Assembly: GCA_012799605.1 (NCBI GenBank)
Contig: JAAZKX010000022.1
Span: forward strand, 1 to 51,797
Reading direction: 5' to 3'
Length of the DNA stretch: 51,797 nt
Origin: Bacillota bacterium
Lineage (GTDB): Bacteria; Bacillota; DTU030; DUMP01
In this document: piece by piece, positions 16,352-26,597 of the stretch
Layout: each line of letters begins with the position of its first letter
Position numbering within the stretch: the stretch's first letter is position 1
Notes under the pieces: model-generated
What the model saw: the letters and a program-made list of their open reading frames with translations, nothing else
Told to the model about the DNA's origin: nothing
Databases searched by the model: none
Position numbers and translations under genes: made by a program

Positions 16352-19012
16352 TTGCGACCATGGCATGCTCAGCCCTTGGATGAACTGATAAAGAAGCTAA
16401 AGACTAGTGCTACAACCGGTTTAGATCCGGTCCAGGCAAAAGCCCGGTTAGTTAATTTTGGACCTAATGCTATTCCGTCCCGGGGGGCAAAAACTGCTTT
16501 TGAAGTGCTTCGAGACCAATTTCATGATTTTATGGTTCAAGTACTATTGGTAGCTGCAGTTTTGTCCGCCTTGCTAATGGAATGGAGCGATGCCTTAGCT
16601 ATTATTGCTATTGTAATATTAAACGCCGGGTTAGGATTTATCCAAGAGTATCGAACCGAACGTTCATTGGCCGCCTTGGGCCAGTTGTCCACACCCCAGG
16701 CCCGGGTTCGCCGTGGAGCTATAACTGCCAAACGTCCTGCCAATGAAATTGTACCTGGCGACCTGATCATTTTAACGGCTGGAGATAAGGTTCCGGCGGA
16801 TGCACGGTTGGTACAATCCTGGAATTTTCAATGTGATGAATCCTCCCTTACCGGGGAATCGACCCCGGTAAGCAAGGAAGTCTCTGTTTTGCCTACCCAG
16901 ACGGGGCTAGCCGAGCGTTGTAATATGGTATTTGCTGCTTCTTTAGTTACCAGGGGGAAGGCTGAGGCTATAGTTGTGGCTACCGGGACGAAAACCGAGA
17001 CAGGTCAAATAGCACGACTTTTGGGCCGCCGCAAGGAAGAGCAAACCCCGCTCCAGCAGCGCTTACATCAGCTCGGCCAAGTGCTGGTGGCAGTTTGTTT
17101 AGCTGTATGCCTAGTTGTAGTTATTTTGGGGTTAAAACGTAAAGGGCCGACCTTAGAGCTCATTATGGCCGGAATCAGTTTGGCAGTAGCTGCAATTCCG
17201 GAGGGACTTCCGGCAGTAGTTACCCTATCCTTGGCTGTGGGTGTGCAGCGAATGGCCAAGCGACAGGCTATAATCCGTGTATTGCCGGCGGTAGAAACCT
17301 TGGGCTGCGCTTCGGTGATCTGTGCCGACAAGACCGGGACCCTGACTGAAAATAAAATGACGGTAAGGGAAATTTCAGCCCAAGATCACCGGCTCTTGCT
17401 TTGTCTGGCTGCTTTATGCAACAACGCTTCTTTGACGAAACAAAACATACAACCAGCTTTAGAGCAGCAGCCTCAGTCCAGCCCGGGAGAAAAAGTTTGG
17501 GTGGCTGAAGGCGATCCGACGGAGGCGGCATTGGTTGTAAAAGCAGCCGAAGCAGGATTGGTACGCGGTTTTTTGGAGCAAAAATATCCGCGCCTGGGGG
17601 AAATACCGTTTGATTCTGAACGCAAGTGTATGAGCACGTTGCATCAGTTTGATGCTGGTGTTCGGCTGGTGGTAAAAGGAGCGCCCGACATCGTCCTGGC
17701 CCGCTGTTGTTCGGTTTATAATGGCCCTAAAAGCATCCAGCCCATAGGCCAGGAAACGAGGGAAAATTGGCTGAAAAAAAATGAGCAGATGGCTAGCCGT
17801 GCTCTTCGGGTATTAGCCGTCGCTTACCGGGATTTGCGAGATGGATTTGGCGGCCATCTCAGCCCCAAACTGGAGAACAATCTAACCTTGGTCGGTTTGG
17901 TGGGACTAAATGATCCCCCTCGCCAAGGCGTAAAGGAAGCCATTTATCGTTGCCAGCAGGCCGGAATACGTACTATAATGATTACCGGCGATCACCGGGC
18001 TACCGCCGTTGCGGTAGCCAAAGAACTGGGTTTGGCTTGGCAAGATGGGGTTGCCACCGGCACAGATTTGGACGGTTGGAGCCAAGCGCAGTTGGAAGAT
18101 AAGGTCCGAGCAATAAGTATCTATGCCCGGGTAAGCCCGCGCCATAAATTCCGCATTGTCCGGGCGCTTAGACGGCGGGCTGAGGTTGTGGCTATGACCG
18201 GGGACGGTATCAACGATGCGCCAGCAATGAAAGAAGCAGATATCGGTATCGCCATGGGGCGTACAGGCACTGATGTAGCCCGTGAAACAGCTGATATGGT
18301 GATAGAAGATGACAATTTTACCACTATCGTTGCTGCGGTAGAAGAGGGGCGTGTGATTTACGATAATATTAGGAAGTTCATTCGGTATCTTTTATCGAGC
18401 AATACCGGCGAGGTGGTGACCATGCTGGTAGCAGCACTGCTTGGGCTTCCGCTACCGCTGCTTCCTATTCAAATTCTCTGGGTTAATTTGCTTACCGATG
18501 GTTTGCCAGCGTTAGCCCTAGGTTTTGATCCACCGGCTAAAAATATTATGGAGCGGCAGCCACGAAAAAAGACGGAGAGCATTTTTTCCCGAGGGCTGAG
18601 CCGAAAAATAATCGTTCGCGGATTGACCATGGGTTTGTTCACAGTGGCGGTGTTTATCCTCGGCCTCATGAGCGGCGATTTACTGTTAGCGCGAACCATG
18701 GCTTTTACTGTACTGGTGATGCATCAGCTTTTTCATGTACTAGAATGTAGGAGCGAGAGCCACTCGGTTTTCGCCGTGGGTTTATTGGGCAACCCCTACT
18801 TGTTATTGGCAGTGGCGCTATCTTTTGGATTACAATTGGCGGTTTTGTACCAGCCGGTCTTGCGGCAGGTTTTCGCTACTGTTCCGTTGACGATAGAAGA
18901 ATGGGGACTTATAGTATTAGTGGCGGGCTTTAATCTACTGGTACAGGGTCTGTTTTGGGCCTTTCAATGGACAGAAAGACGCCCCCTTGATATAATGGGT
19001 AATAATACTTAA
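16352..19012 (+). CDS. Calcium-type cation-transporting P-type ATPase (YloB-like)
   Basis: This 886-aa P2A-type ATPase probably exports Ca2+. Visible motifs are TGES (167-170) in the actuator domain, IPEGLPAVVT in M4, the phosphorylated Asp326 in DKTGTLTENKMTV, and TGDGINDAP at about 615-623. M6 reads ILWVNLLTDGLPALALGFDP, matching the SERCA calcium site residues Asn, Thr and Asp. The N-terminal HAQPLDELIKKLKTS is the cation ATPase N domain. I start at TTG 16352 because AAAGGAGG ends eight bases earlier; the open frame from 16259 has no SD or homology. B. subtilis YloB is expressed in sporulation. Confidence 0.93.
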   Translation: MRPWHAQPLDELIKKLKTSATTGLDPVQAKARLVNFGPNAIPSRGAKTAFEVLRDQFHDFMVQVLLVAAVLSALLMEWSDALAIIAIVILNAGLGFIQEYRTERSLAALGQLSTPQARVRRGAITAKRPANEIVPGDLIILTAGDKVPADARLVQSWNFQCDESSLTGESTPVSKEVSVLPTQTGLAERCNMVFAASLVTRGKAEAIVVATGTKTETGQIARLLGRRKEEQTPLQQRLHQLGQVLVAVCLAVCLVVVILGLKRKGPTLELIMAGISLAVAAIPEGLPAVVTLSLAVGVQRMAKRQAIIRVLPAVETLGCASVICADKTGTLTENKMTVREISAQDHRLLLCLAALCNNASLTKQNIQPALEQQPQSSPGEKVWVAEGDPTEAALVVKAAEAGLVRGFLEQKYPRLGEIPFDSERKCMSTLHQFDAGVRLVVKGAPDIVLARCCSVYNGPKSIQPIGQETRENWLKKNEQMASRALRVLAVAYRDLRDGFGGHLSPKLENNLTLVGLVGLNDPPRQGVKEAIYRCQQAGIRTIMITGDHRATAVAVAKELGLAWQDGVATGTDLDGWSQAQLEDKVRAISIYARVSPRHKFRIVRALRRRAEVVAMTGDGINDAPAMKEADIGIAMGRTGTDVARETADMVIEDDNFTTIVAAVEEGRVIYDNIRKFIRYLLSSNTGEVVTMLVAALLGLPLPLLPIQILWVNLLTDGLPALALGFDPPAKNIMERQPRKKTESIFSRGLSRKIIVRGLTMGLFTVAVFILGLMSGDLLLARTMAFTVLVMHQLFHVLECRSESHSVFAVGLLGNPYLLLAVALSFGLQLAVLYQPVLRQVFATVPLTIEEWGLIVLVAGFNLLVQGLFWAFQWTERRPLDIMGNNT

Positions 19013-19027
19013 AGGTAGGTATAGGGC

Positions 19028-19867
19028 ATGAATTTTGCCAAATTCCATGGTTTAGGAAACGATTTTGTGCTTATGGAAGCTCTGCCAACCACTGATGAAC
19101 AAGAGCTAAGGCAGTTGGCACGCCGGATTTGCGACCGCAATTTTGGTGTCGGTGCCGATGGACTGATCTTTATCCTACCTGGATCTAAGGCGCCTCTTAG
19201 GATGCGAATTTTGAACGCTGACGGCACTGAGGCTGAAATGTGCGGGAACGGGATTCGTTGCTTCGCCAAATATGCCCATGAACGCAATCTAATCGATACG
19301 GATGAATTTGAAGTTGAGACCTTAGCCGGAATTATTCGTCCTCGGCTATTTTTAGCTGATGGACAAGTAGCTGAAGTATGTGTAGACATGGGCCGCCCCC
19401 GTCTTCAGGCTGCTGACATACCTGTGGTCGGATTTGGCTCCGGGCCGGTGATAAATGCCGAGCTTGTGGTAGCCGGGGCAACGGTCAAGTTCACTGCTGT
19501 ATCCATGGGTAACCCTCATGCAGTAATAATAGTCGATGATCTAGATAGCCTGCCTTGGCAGGAACTAGGACCTAAAATCGAAATGCACCCTGCTTTTCCA
19601 CGCAAAACCAACGTGCACTTTGTCCAGCTGCTCAAGCCCGATCAACTGCTAGTTAAAGTTTGGGAGCGTGGAGCAGGCCCCACCTTGGCTTGCGGGACTG
19701 GTGCTTGCGCCGTGCTGGTTGCTTCTGTTCTAACCGGGACGGCGAAACGCGAGGCCCAAGTCGAGCTTCCCGGCGGTAAGCTACGGGTCCGGTGGGATGA
19801 GGATGATCATATTTACATGACTGGACCGGCTGTCCATGTTTTCGATGGTGTATTTCATCTTGCTTAG
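19028..19867 (+). CDS. dapF: Diaminopimelate epimerase
   Basis: DapF converts LL- to meso-diaminopimelate for lysine and peptidoglycan. The 279-aa protein begins FAKFHGLGNDFVLM after two residues and carries both catalytic cysteines: Cys72 in MCGNGIRCFAKY and Cys222 in ACGTGACAV. PHAVIIVDDL and NVHFVQ are also conserved. It lies directly upstream of dapL, whose product LL-diaminopimelate is its substrate, so the two make a short pathway unit. Confidence 0.97.
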   Translation: MNFAKFHGLGNDFVLMEALPTTDEQELRQLARRICDRNFGVGADGLIFILPGSKAPLRMRILNADGTEAEMCGNGIRCFAKYAHERNLIDTDEFEVETLAGIIRPRLFLADGQVAEVCVDMGRPRLQAADIPVVGFGSGPVINAELVVAGATVKFTAVSMGNPHAVIIVDDLDSLPWQELGPKIEMHPAFPRKTNVHFVQLLKPDQLLVKVWERGAGPTLACGTGACAVLVASVLTGTAKREAQVELPGGKLRVRWDEDDHIYMTGPAVHVFDGVFHLA

Positions 19868-19903
19868 GTGGCCCAAAAAATTATACAAACAAGGAGGATA
19901 CAT

Positions 19904-21082
19904 ATGGTTAAACGTGCGCAGCGCATTTCCGCTATTCCGCCCTATTTATTTGCGGAGATTGACAAATTAAAAGCTAAAGCTCGGGCCGAGGGTGTTGACG
20001 TTATTGATCTTGGCATCGGTGATCCGGATCAACCGACTCCTTCCCATATAATCGAGGCTTTGACGGAGGCAGCAGCTGACTCTACTACCCATCGCTATCC
20101 GCCTTATGAGGGTTTGTCAGAGTTTAAACAAGCGGTGGCTGATTGGTATCAAAAACGTTATGGAGTGGAGCTGGACCCGCAAACAGAAGTGATGGCTCTT
20201 ATCGGCTCCAAAGAGGGGATAGCCCACATTTGCTGGGCCTATGTAGACCCGGGAGACACAACTTTAGTACCCGATCCAGCCTATCCGGTCTACCGTACTG
20301 GTACCTTACTGGCTGGGGGGAAGCCTCATATATTGCCGCTAACGGCAGAGGGGAACTTTTTGCCGGATTATGAGCAAGTACCGCCGCAGATAGCCCGGAA
20401 GGCTAAATTATTGTTTATCAATTACCCCAATAATCCTACCGCGGCAGCGGCTACCCCGGAATTTTTTGCCCAAACGGTAGATTTTGCTCGGCAGCATAAT
20501 ATAGTTGTCTGCCATGATTTTGCTTATTGCGAGACCACGTTTGACGGATACCGGGCTCCTAGTTTCTTAGCTACGCCAGGGGCAAAAGACGTAGGTATTG
20601 AATTTAATTCATTGTCTAAGCCATATAACATGACTGGATGGCGGTTGGGTTTTGCCGTCGGCAATAAAAACGTACTCGAAGCCTTGTCTATAATCAAGAC
20701 TAATATCGACTCCGGCGTATTTAACGCGGTTCAGCACGCTGGTATTAAAGCGCTGACCGGTCCTCAAAACTGTATCGACGATATGAACCGTATTTACAGC
20801 GGCCGTCGTGACGTTATAATCGAGGGCCTAAACAGCCTGGGCTGGAACCTAAAACCTACTAAAGGCACCTTTTATGTCTGGGCACCGGTGCCGGAGGGAT
20901 ATACATCAGAGGGATTTGCCGCTTTATTGCTGCAACAGGCTGGCATTAATGTGGCACCCGGCAATGGCTATGGTAAATATGGCGAGGGATTTTTCCGTAT
21001 AGCTCTTACCTGTAGCGAAGAACGCTTAAAAGAAGCTATAGAGCGGATGAGAAAACAGGGGATTTTGTTTGCAAAGGCGTGA
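19904..21082 (+). CDS. dapL: LL-diaminopimelate aminotransferase
   Basis: DapL converts tetrahydrodipicolinate directly to LL-diaminopimelate with glutamate as amino donor, bypassing the succinyl/acetyl routes. The 392-aa fold-type I PLP enzyme has the Schiff-base Lys239 in [19 protein letters not shown], plus [12 protein letters not shown] and [14 protein letters not shown]. The N terminus ([24 protein letters not shown]) resembles the clostridial DapL2 type. ATG 19904 has AAGGAGG seven bases before it; the GTG at 19868 that touches dapF's end lacks an SD. The dapF neighbour supports this over a generic aminotransferase. Confidence 0.92.
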   Translation: MVKRAQRISAIPPYLFAEIDKLKAKARAEGVDVIDLGIGDPDQPTPSHIIEALTEAAADSTTHRYPPYEGLSEFKQAVADWYQKRYGVELDPQTEVMALIGSKEGIAHICWAYVDPGDTTLVPDPAYPVYRTGTLLAGGKPHILPLTAEGNFLPDYEQVPPQIARKAKLLFINYPNNPTAAAATPEFFAQTVDFARQHNIVVCHDFAYCETTFDGYRAPSFLATPGAKDVGIEFNSLSKPYNMTGWRLGFAVGNKNVLEALSIIKTNIDSGVFNAVQHAGIKALTGPQNCIDDMNRIYSGRRDVIIEGLNSLGWNLKPTKGTFYVWAPVPEGYTSEGFAALLLQQAGINVAPGNGYGKYGEGFFRIALTCSEERLKEAIERMRKQGILFAKA

Positions 21083-21086
21083 TGAT

Positions 21087-21959
21087 ATGCGCAGCATGAC
21101 TGGTTTTGGCCGCGGGTTGGCCCGGGCTGGGGCCAGAACATTTTCGGTAGAAATTCGCACCCTAAACCATCGTTTTGGCGAATATATATTGCATTTACCT
21201 CGCCAATTGGGTCCGTTAGAAGAACGTATACGGCACCGGTTGGCGGCCGAATTAGCCCGTGGCCGGGTAGAGGTGTGGGTCAGCGTGCGCGGCGAAAGCT
21301 GGCCTCAAGAGGTCAGAGTGGACCGCAAGCTAGCCCGGGCGTATTTTAGAGCGATCCGGGATCTGAGTGACAAGTTAGACTTGGACTTTGATCTGACACC
21401 GACTGCAATTTTGGACTTACCGGAAGTTGTCTGCCTCGAAGATCAGGAGCTCGATTTGGAGATGCTGTGGCCGGCTTGCGCAGAAGCCTTAGATGCCGCG
21501 CTAAAAGATGTGCTGGCCATGCGCTGCCGGGAAGGAGCTGCTCTTAAAAAGGATCTTCTAAATCAAATAGAAACACTGGAAGAGTTCAGTTCGCAAATCC
21601 AAATTAAAGCAGCGACTGTTCCCCGTGATTATCAGAATAGACTTCGGGAACGATTGGCTACACTAGACGCAGAAGGCCTGATCGATGAAACGCGTTTAGC
21701 GCAAGAGGTCCTTTATTTGGCCGAACGCGCCGATATCAATGAAGAAATAGTGCGCCTGGTCAGCCACATGGAACAATTGAAATCCACTCTCGAACAGGAC
21801 GAGCCGGTGGGAAGAAAGTTGGAGTTTATATTACAAGAGGCCAACCGAGAGATAAACACTATTGGTGCTAAGGCTCAGAATATGGATATCAGTGCTTTGG
21901 TAGTGCAGTGTAAAGCCACGCTTGAAAAAATGCGCGAGCAAGCCCAAAACGTGGAGTAG
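21087..21959 (+). CDS. yicC: YicC family protein (YloC)
   Basis: YicC is a conserved bacterial protein linked to stationary-phase survival and, in E. coli, reported as an endoribonuclease acting on small RNAs. This 290-aa copy starts MRSMTGFGRG, the family's typical N terminus, and ends with the DUF1732 C-terminal helix DEPVGRKLEFILQEANRE followed by NTIGAKA. I chose ATG 21087, four bases after dapL; TTG 21069 adds residues not in the family. Placed before remA and gmk as in Bacillus (yloC-remA-gmk). Confidence 0.93.
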   Translation: MRSMTGFGRGLARAGARTFSVEIRTLNHRFGEYILHLPRQLGPLEERIRHRLAAELARGRVEVWVSVRGESWPQEVRVDRKLARAYFRAIRDLSDKLDLDFDLTPTAILDLPEVVCLEDQELDLEMLWPACAEALDAALKDVLAMRCREGAALKKDLLNQIETLEEFSSQIQIKAATVPRDYQNRLRERLATLDAEGLIDETRLAQEVLYLAERADINEEIVRLVSHMEQLKSTLEQDEPVGRKLEFILQEANREINTIGAKAQNMDISALVVQCKATLEKMREQAQNVE

Positions 21960-21993
21960 GGATTGGCTCCTGCCCTGAAGGAGGGATTTGTTG

Positions 21994-22272
21994 ATGGCCA
22001 TTAAGCTAATTAATATCGGATTTGGCAATATTGTATCGGCCAACCGAATTGTGGCTATTGTTAGCCCGGATTCAGCGCCAATTAAACGCATTATACAAGA
22101 AGCCCGGGACCGAGGCATGCTCATCGATGCTACTTATGGGCGGCGGACAAGGGCGGTAGTTATTATGGACAGCGACCACGTGATTTTATCTGCCGTGCAG
22201 CCGGAAACCGTAGCGAACCGCCTGGGCGGGCGGGTGCCAGCGAGCGACAACAGTGATCATGACAAGGGGTGA
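21994..22272 (+). CDS. remA: Extracellular matrix regulator RemA (DUF370)
   Basis: RemA is a DNA-binding protein that in B. subtilis activates matrix and osmoprotection operons. The 92-aa protein is almost the same as Bacillus Rem[40 protein letters not shown] and [21 protein letters not shown] 21994 has AAGGAGGG eight bases upstream. TTG codons at 21988 and 21991 also lie in frame but are worse. In a clostridium its targets may differ. Confidence 0.95.
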   Translation: MAIKLINIGFGNIVSANRIVAIVSPDSAPIKRIIQEARDRGMLIDATYGRRTRAVVIMDSDHVILSAVQPETVANRLGGRVPASDNSDHDKG

Positions 22273-22277
22273 GACTC

Positions 22278-22886
22278 GTGCACCCAGGTTTGCTATTAAT
22301 AGTGTCAGGACCGTCAGGCTGCGGCAAGGGAACAGTTTGTGATCTACTGCGCAAGCGCAATCCAAACTTGGCTTATTCCATTTCTGCCACCACGAGAAGG
22401 GCCCGACCAGGAGAGCGGGATGGAATTGATTACCTTTTTTTGACTCCCGATGATTTTCAGCATCAGGTGGAGCAGGATGGGTTTTTAGAGTGGGCCCGGG
22501 TGTTCGGTCATTTTTATGGGACACCGCGAGCTTGGGTGGAAGAATGCCTAGAAACCGGGAAGGATGTGCTACTGGAAATAGACCCCCAGGGGGCATTACA
22601 GGTGAAAGCCGGTTATCCCGCTGGGATTTTACTTTTTCTTCTTCCACCTAGTTTGTCTGAATTGGAAAACCGGATTAACCGGCGCGGCACGGAAAGCGCT
22701 GAAGAAAAGGCACAGCGCTTGAAGGCGGCCGAGCGAGAAATCGCCCAAATACGTTATTATGATTATTTGGTGGTCAACGATAAGGTGGAGCAGGCGGTGT
22801 TAACAATAGAAGCCATTTTACAAGCTGAACGAAGTCGTGTTGACCGATATAGTAAACAAAAACTGAAGGCCATGCTGGAGGGATAA
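22278..22886 (+). CDS. gmk: Guanylate kinase
   Basis: Gmk phosphorylates GMP to GDP with ATP. The 202-aa protein has the P-loop SGPSGCGKGT (residues 10-19), the GMP-binding SATTRRARPGERDGIDY and GTPRAWVEECLETGKDVLLEID read as consecutive family blocks. Start GTG 22278 has AAGGGG eight bases upstream and gives the typical short N terminus; GTG 22269 overlaps the remA stop. It is followed after four bases by rpoZ, the common order. Confidence 0.97.
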   Translation: MHPGLLLIVSGPSGCGKGTVCDLLRKRNPNLAYSISATTRRARPGERDGIDYLFLTPDDFQHQVEQDGFLEWARVFGHFYGTPRAWVEECLETGKDVLLEIDPQGALQVKAGYPAGILLFLLPPSLSELENRINRRGTESAEEKAQRLKAAEREIAQIRYYDYLVVNDKVEQAVLTIEAILQAERSRVDRYSKQKLKAMLEG

Positions 22887-22890
22887 AGTT

Positions 22891-23097
22891 ATGAAAGGAC
22901 CTAGCCTGGCTAAATTACGCCAGCGCATACCAAACAAATATATGTTGGTGGCAGCTGCATCAAAACGTGCCCGCCAGCTAATGGGAGGATCGGCTCCCCG
23001 TTTGGATAACGTGCGTGGTAAGCCAGTAAGCATAGCTTTGCAGGAAATAGCAAGCGGGGTCATTGTTCCGGAAATACCGGAAAATGACCGTGAATAA
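22891..23097 (+). CDS. rpoZ: DNA-directed RNA polymerase subunit omega
   Basis: Omega assists assembly and stability of RNA polymerase. The 68-aa protein has KYMLVAAASKRARQLMGG and KPVSIALQEIASGVI, the two conserved helices that clamp the beta' C terminus. It is short, as usual in Firmicutes. Tight spacing to gmk and coaBC indicates one transcript. Confidence 0.95.
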   Translation: MKGPSLAKLRQRIPNKYMLVAAASKRARQLMGGSAPRLDNVRGKPVSIALQEIASGVIVPEIPENDRE

Positions 23098-23108
23098 GGT
23101 GAGTTTGA

Positions 23109-24329
23109 ATGAGTAAAAAAACCGTAATCCTGGGAATTACGGGCGGAATAGCTGCCTATAAAGCAGCTCACGTAGCTAGTTCATTGGTTCAGTCCGGGCA
23201 TACAGTTAAAGTGATAATGACCGAAGCGGCTACCCGTTTTATTGCCCCGCTTACTTTTCAGACCCTCAGCAATCAGCCGGTAGCGATCGATATGTTCGAT
23301 ACGCCAAAAAGGTTTGATCCGGCCCATATCGCTTATGCTCAAGCAGCTGACTTGATTGTTATAGCCCCTGCTACGGCAAATATGATCGCCAAATTGGCCC
23401 TGGGCTTGGCTGACGATATGATCAGCGCAACTGTGCTAGCCAGCCGGGCTCCGGTCTTGATCGCCCCGGCCATGAATGCCAATATGTATGCGAATCCAGT
23501 TGTACAGCAGAATTTAAGCCTGCTTAAACAGCGGGGTGTAAGCATCATTGAACCGGAAACAGGATTTTTAGCTTGCGGCGCCAAAGGACAAGGCCGCTTA
23601 GCAGCGCCGGAACGCATAATTTCGGCAATCAATAAACTATTAGCCCCTGGACTTGATCTTGCCGGCTGGAAGGTGCTGATAACGGCCGGCCCTACCCGGG
23701 AACCGCTGGATCCGGTCCGGTTTTTGTCCAACCGCTCGACCGGGCGCATGGGGTATGCCTTAGCGGCGGTAGCCGCCCAAAGTGGTGCTCAAGTAACTTT
23801 AGTAAGCGGCCCTACGTCTTTACTAGTACCGCCGGGGGTAGAACGTATTTCGGTAGCTACAGCGGAAGATATGTACCGGGCAACGAAAGAGCATTTTCCC
23901 CAAGCCTCGGCTCTTGTTATGGCAGCGGCAGTAGCGGACTTTCGCCCCAAGGCCTACAGCCCCGGCAAGATAAAAAAGAAGGACGGTGGCGAGTTGGTTT
24001 TGGAACTTGAGCGGACGGTGGACATCTTGAGCTCTGTGGCCCAGATCAAACAACCGCATCAACTAACGATTGGTTTTGCGGCTGAAAGCGCCCACCTTAT
24101 TAGCCGAGCCCGTGAAAAGCTAAATCAAAAACAGCTTGATTTTATTGTAGCCAATGATATTACCCGTACTGATGCGGGTTTTGAAGCCCCGACCAATGAA
24201 GTGACCATACTGTGGCCGGATGGTAGAACAGAACAACTGCCTTTGGCTACCAAAGAAAAAATTGCGATTTGGATTTGGGAACGGGCTAAAAAAAGGCGGG
24301 AGGAGCTGTTAGCTAGGCTGGAGAAATAA
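23109..24329 (+). CDS. coaBC: Bifunctional phosphopantothenoylcysteine decarboxylase / phosphopantothenate--cysteine ligase
   Basis: CoaBC performs two coenzyme A steps: ligation of cysteine to phosphopantothenate and decarboxylation to phosphopantetheine. The 406-aa fusion starts with the CoaC flavoprotein half (GITGGIAAYKAA, catalytic His in DPAHIAYAQAADL, PAMNANMY, CGAKGQGRL). The CoaB half begins near residue 187 (GWKVLITAGPTREPLDPVRF and NRSTGRMGYALA) and includes NDITRTDAGF. AAGGTGA precedes ATG 23109. Confidence 0.96.
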   Translation: MSKKTVILGITGGIAAYKAAHVASSLVQSGHTVKVIMTEAATRFIAPLTFQTLSNQPVAIDMFDTPKRFDPAHIAYAQAADLIVIAPATANMIAKLALGLADDMISATVLASRAPVLIAPAMNANMYANPVVQQNLSLLKQRGVSIIEPETGFLACGAKGQGRLAAPERIISAINKLLAPGLDLAGWKVLITAGPTREPLDPVRFLSNRSTGRMGYALAAVAAQSGAQVTLVSGPTSLLVPPGVERISVATAEDMYRATKEHFPQASALVMAAAVADFRPKAYSPGKIKKKDGGELVLELERTVDILSSVAQIKQPHQLTIGFAAESAHLISRAREKLNQKQLDFIVANDITRTDAGFEAPTNEVTILWPDGRTEQLPLATKEKIAIWIWERAKKRREELLARLEK

Positions 24330-24355
24330 CATTCCGGGGAGGGAGAACCACCAAC

Positions 24356-26581
24356 ATGGCCAAGCTAGCGGCGGTACTGGTTGATCTGATTACATCGGCA
24401 ACGAATAAGACCTTTACTTATAGCATTCCCAACACCATGAAGGACCAAGCCGTATACGGCTGTAAAGTTCAAATACCTTTTGGCCCACGCACTCTCACAG
24501 GCTATATTGTTCCGGAAAAACCGGAGCCAAGAGAAGAAGTACGCCCCATTTCTGCGATTTTAACCAATAGCTTGTTTACCAGGGAAGCTTGGGAACTGGC
24601 CCGCTTTGTGGCTGACAAGTATTTGTGCCACCTTGTGGAAGCCTTGTATTTGGTCCTTCCACCGGGTATAAATAGAGGCTTATCCGTAGATCGACGGGTA
24701 AGGTATGTCGACTTACTGCTGGCGGAACAGGAAGCCCAAAATTTGGCCTCCCAACTTGCCAACAGGGCACCGGCGCAGGTGCGTATCTTATTTACCCTGT
24801 TGCAGCAACGACCGTTAACGCGCCAGCACCTTTTAAAACAGGCTCCTGCTGCTGCCAGCAGCCTGCAGGCGCTAATAGACCGCGGTGCAGTTACAACCTG
24901 GATCGAAACAGAGCCTTTATTAATGGAATCCAAACCAGTGGAAACAATAAAAGAACAGCCACCTTTACTTACCGAAGATCAGTCCCGGGCCTTACAGCCT
25001 GTTTTGAAAGCCTTAAGTTCGTATCGCCATGAACGATTTCTTCTCCACGGTGTGACCGGCAGCGGTAAAACCGAAGTATATCTTCAGGTTTTGGCTGCAG
25101 CACTTAGACAGGGACGAGGCGGAATAGTACTGGTTCCGGAAATTGCCTTAACACCGCAGATGCGGGAACGATTTGTCCGCCGCTTTGGTTCTAAAGTAGC
25201 TGTTTTGCACAGTGGGCTCAGGGATCGGGAGCGCTACAATGAATGGCTACGTATCGAGCAAGGACAGGCACGGATCGTACTGGGGGCACGGTCGGCTATA
25301 TATGCTCCTTTAAAGTCAATTGGTGTTATCGTCCTCGATGAAGAACATGAAACAGCATACAAGCAGGAGGAAAGCCCCCGTTATCATGCCCGCGAGGTGG
25401 CGCTTTGGCGGGCCAGCAAACAAGGGGCTGTGGTTATTTTAGGCAGTGCAACCCCGGCGGTTGATACTTACTATCGAGCTCAAAAAGGCGATTATAGGCT
25501 GCTCACTTTGCCCAGAAGGATTGCCCATCGTCCTTTACCTCAAGTTAAGATCGTAGATATGCGGGCTGAACTTTTGGCCGGCAACAGAAGTATTTTTAGC
25601 CGACTTCTTCAGGTCGAACTAAAAAAAACGCTGGTCGCCGGGCGGCAGGCAATATTGTTCCTTAACCGTCGCGGTTACAGCACCTTCGTTCTCTGTCGCC
25701 GCTGCGGCTTAGTAGCTAAATGTCCCCATTGTGATCTGGCCCTGACGCTTCATAAAGTGGGCCGGCGGTTAATTTGCCACTATTGTGGCTACAATGAACC
25801 CCAGTATCATACCTGCCCTGATTGCGGAAGTAACCATCATATACGTGATTTTGGCTGCGGCACCCAACGTGTCGTTGCGGAAGCGAACCGCTTATGGCCT
25901 CAGGCCCGGATCCTTAGATTAGATGCTGATACCAGTGCCCGCGTTGGTGCTACCGACAAAATCATCACCTCGTTTTCCCGGGGGGAAGCCGATATCTTGG
26001 TCGGTACCCAGATGGTAACCAAAGGGTTGGATATTGCCCGCGTCACATTAGTGGGTATCATAAGCGCTGATTTAACTTTAAATCTTCCTGACCCTTATGC
26101 GGCCGAACGCACCTTCCAGCTGTTGGAGCAGGTAGCTGGACGTACAGGACGCGGCGAGGTTCCAGGTCAAGCTGTGTTGCAGACATACACTCCCGATCAT
26201 TTTAGTATCAAGGCAGCCAAACAGCATAATTACCAAGCTTTTTATCAGCAAGAGCTGGAGCGACGCCGCCGCTATTTATACCCGCCCTTTACCAGGATAA
26301 TTTTGGTGCGGGCATTGGCGGCGGCGGAAAAAACAGCCGCGTCTATTTTGAACCAGCTGCTTGCCCTATTACCCACTGAAGAAGCAACAAGAATAGAGGG
26401 ACCTGCCCCATGCCCATTTTTGAAAGTGGGGGATAAGTTCAGATGGCAACTTATAATTAAAGGCGCTAACCTGAAAAAAATAAAAAATCAACTGGCTGCA
26501 GCCCTTCCGCAGGTGGCCGCAGCTAGTCAGCGGGTGGGGGCGCGGGTGACAGTGGATATAGACCCGCTGTTTTATTTGTAG
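24356..26581 (+). CDS. priA: Primosomal protein N' (replication restart helicase PriA)
   Basis: PriA recognises stalled forks and reloads the replisome. The 741-aa protein has the N-terminal DNA-binding domain, a Walker A at about residue 231 (GVTGSGKTEVYL), DEEH at about 327-330, a zinc-binding region with eight cysteines (CRRCGLVAKCPHC and CHYCGY followed by CPDCGS), and the helicase C half (GTQMVTKGLDIARVTLVGII, QVAGRTGRGEVPG). Length is normal. Its stop is 16 bases before def, part of the priA-def-fmt-rsmB cluster common in bacteria. Confidence 0.97.
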   Translation: MAKLAAVLVDLITSATNKTFTYSIPNTMKDQAVYGCKVQIPFGPRTLTGYIVPEKPEPREEVRPISAILTNSLFTREAWELARFVADKYLCHLVEALYLVLPPGINRGLSVDRRVRYVDLLLAEQEAQNLASQLANRAPAQVRILFTLLQQRPLTRQHLLKQAPAAASSLQALIDRGAVTTWIETEPLLMESKPVETIKEQPPLLTEDQSRALQPVLKALSSYRHERFLLHGVTGSGKTEVYLQVLAAALRQGRGGIVLVPEIALTPQMRERFVRRFGSKVAVLHSGLRDRERYNEWLRIEQGQARIVLGARSAIYAPLKSIGVIVLDEEHETAYKQEESPRYHAREVALWRASKQGAVVILGSATPAVDTYYRAQKGDYRLLTLPRRIAHRPLPQVKIVDMRAELLAGNRSIFSRLLQVELKKTLVAGRQAILFLNRRGYSTFVLCRRCGLVAKCPHCDLALTLHKVGRRLICHYCGYNEPQYHTCPDCGSNHHIRDFGCGTQRVVAEANRLWPQARILRLDADTSARVGATDKIITSFSRGEADILVGTQMVTKGLDIARVTLVGIISADLTLNLPDPYAAERTFQLLEQVAGRTGRGEVPGQAVLQTYTPDHFSIKAAKQHNYQAFYQQELERRRRYLYPPFTRIILVRALAAAEKTAASILNQLLALLPTEEATRIEGPAPCPFLKVGDKFRWQLIIKGANLKKIKNQLAAALPQVAAASQRVGARVTVDIDPLFYL

Positions 26582-26597
26582 TAAAGGAGAGGCTGCA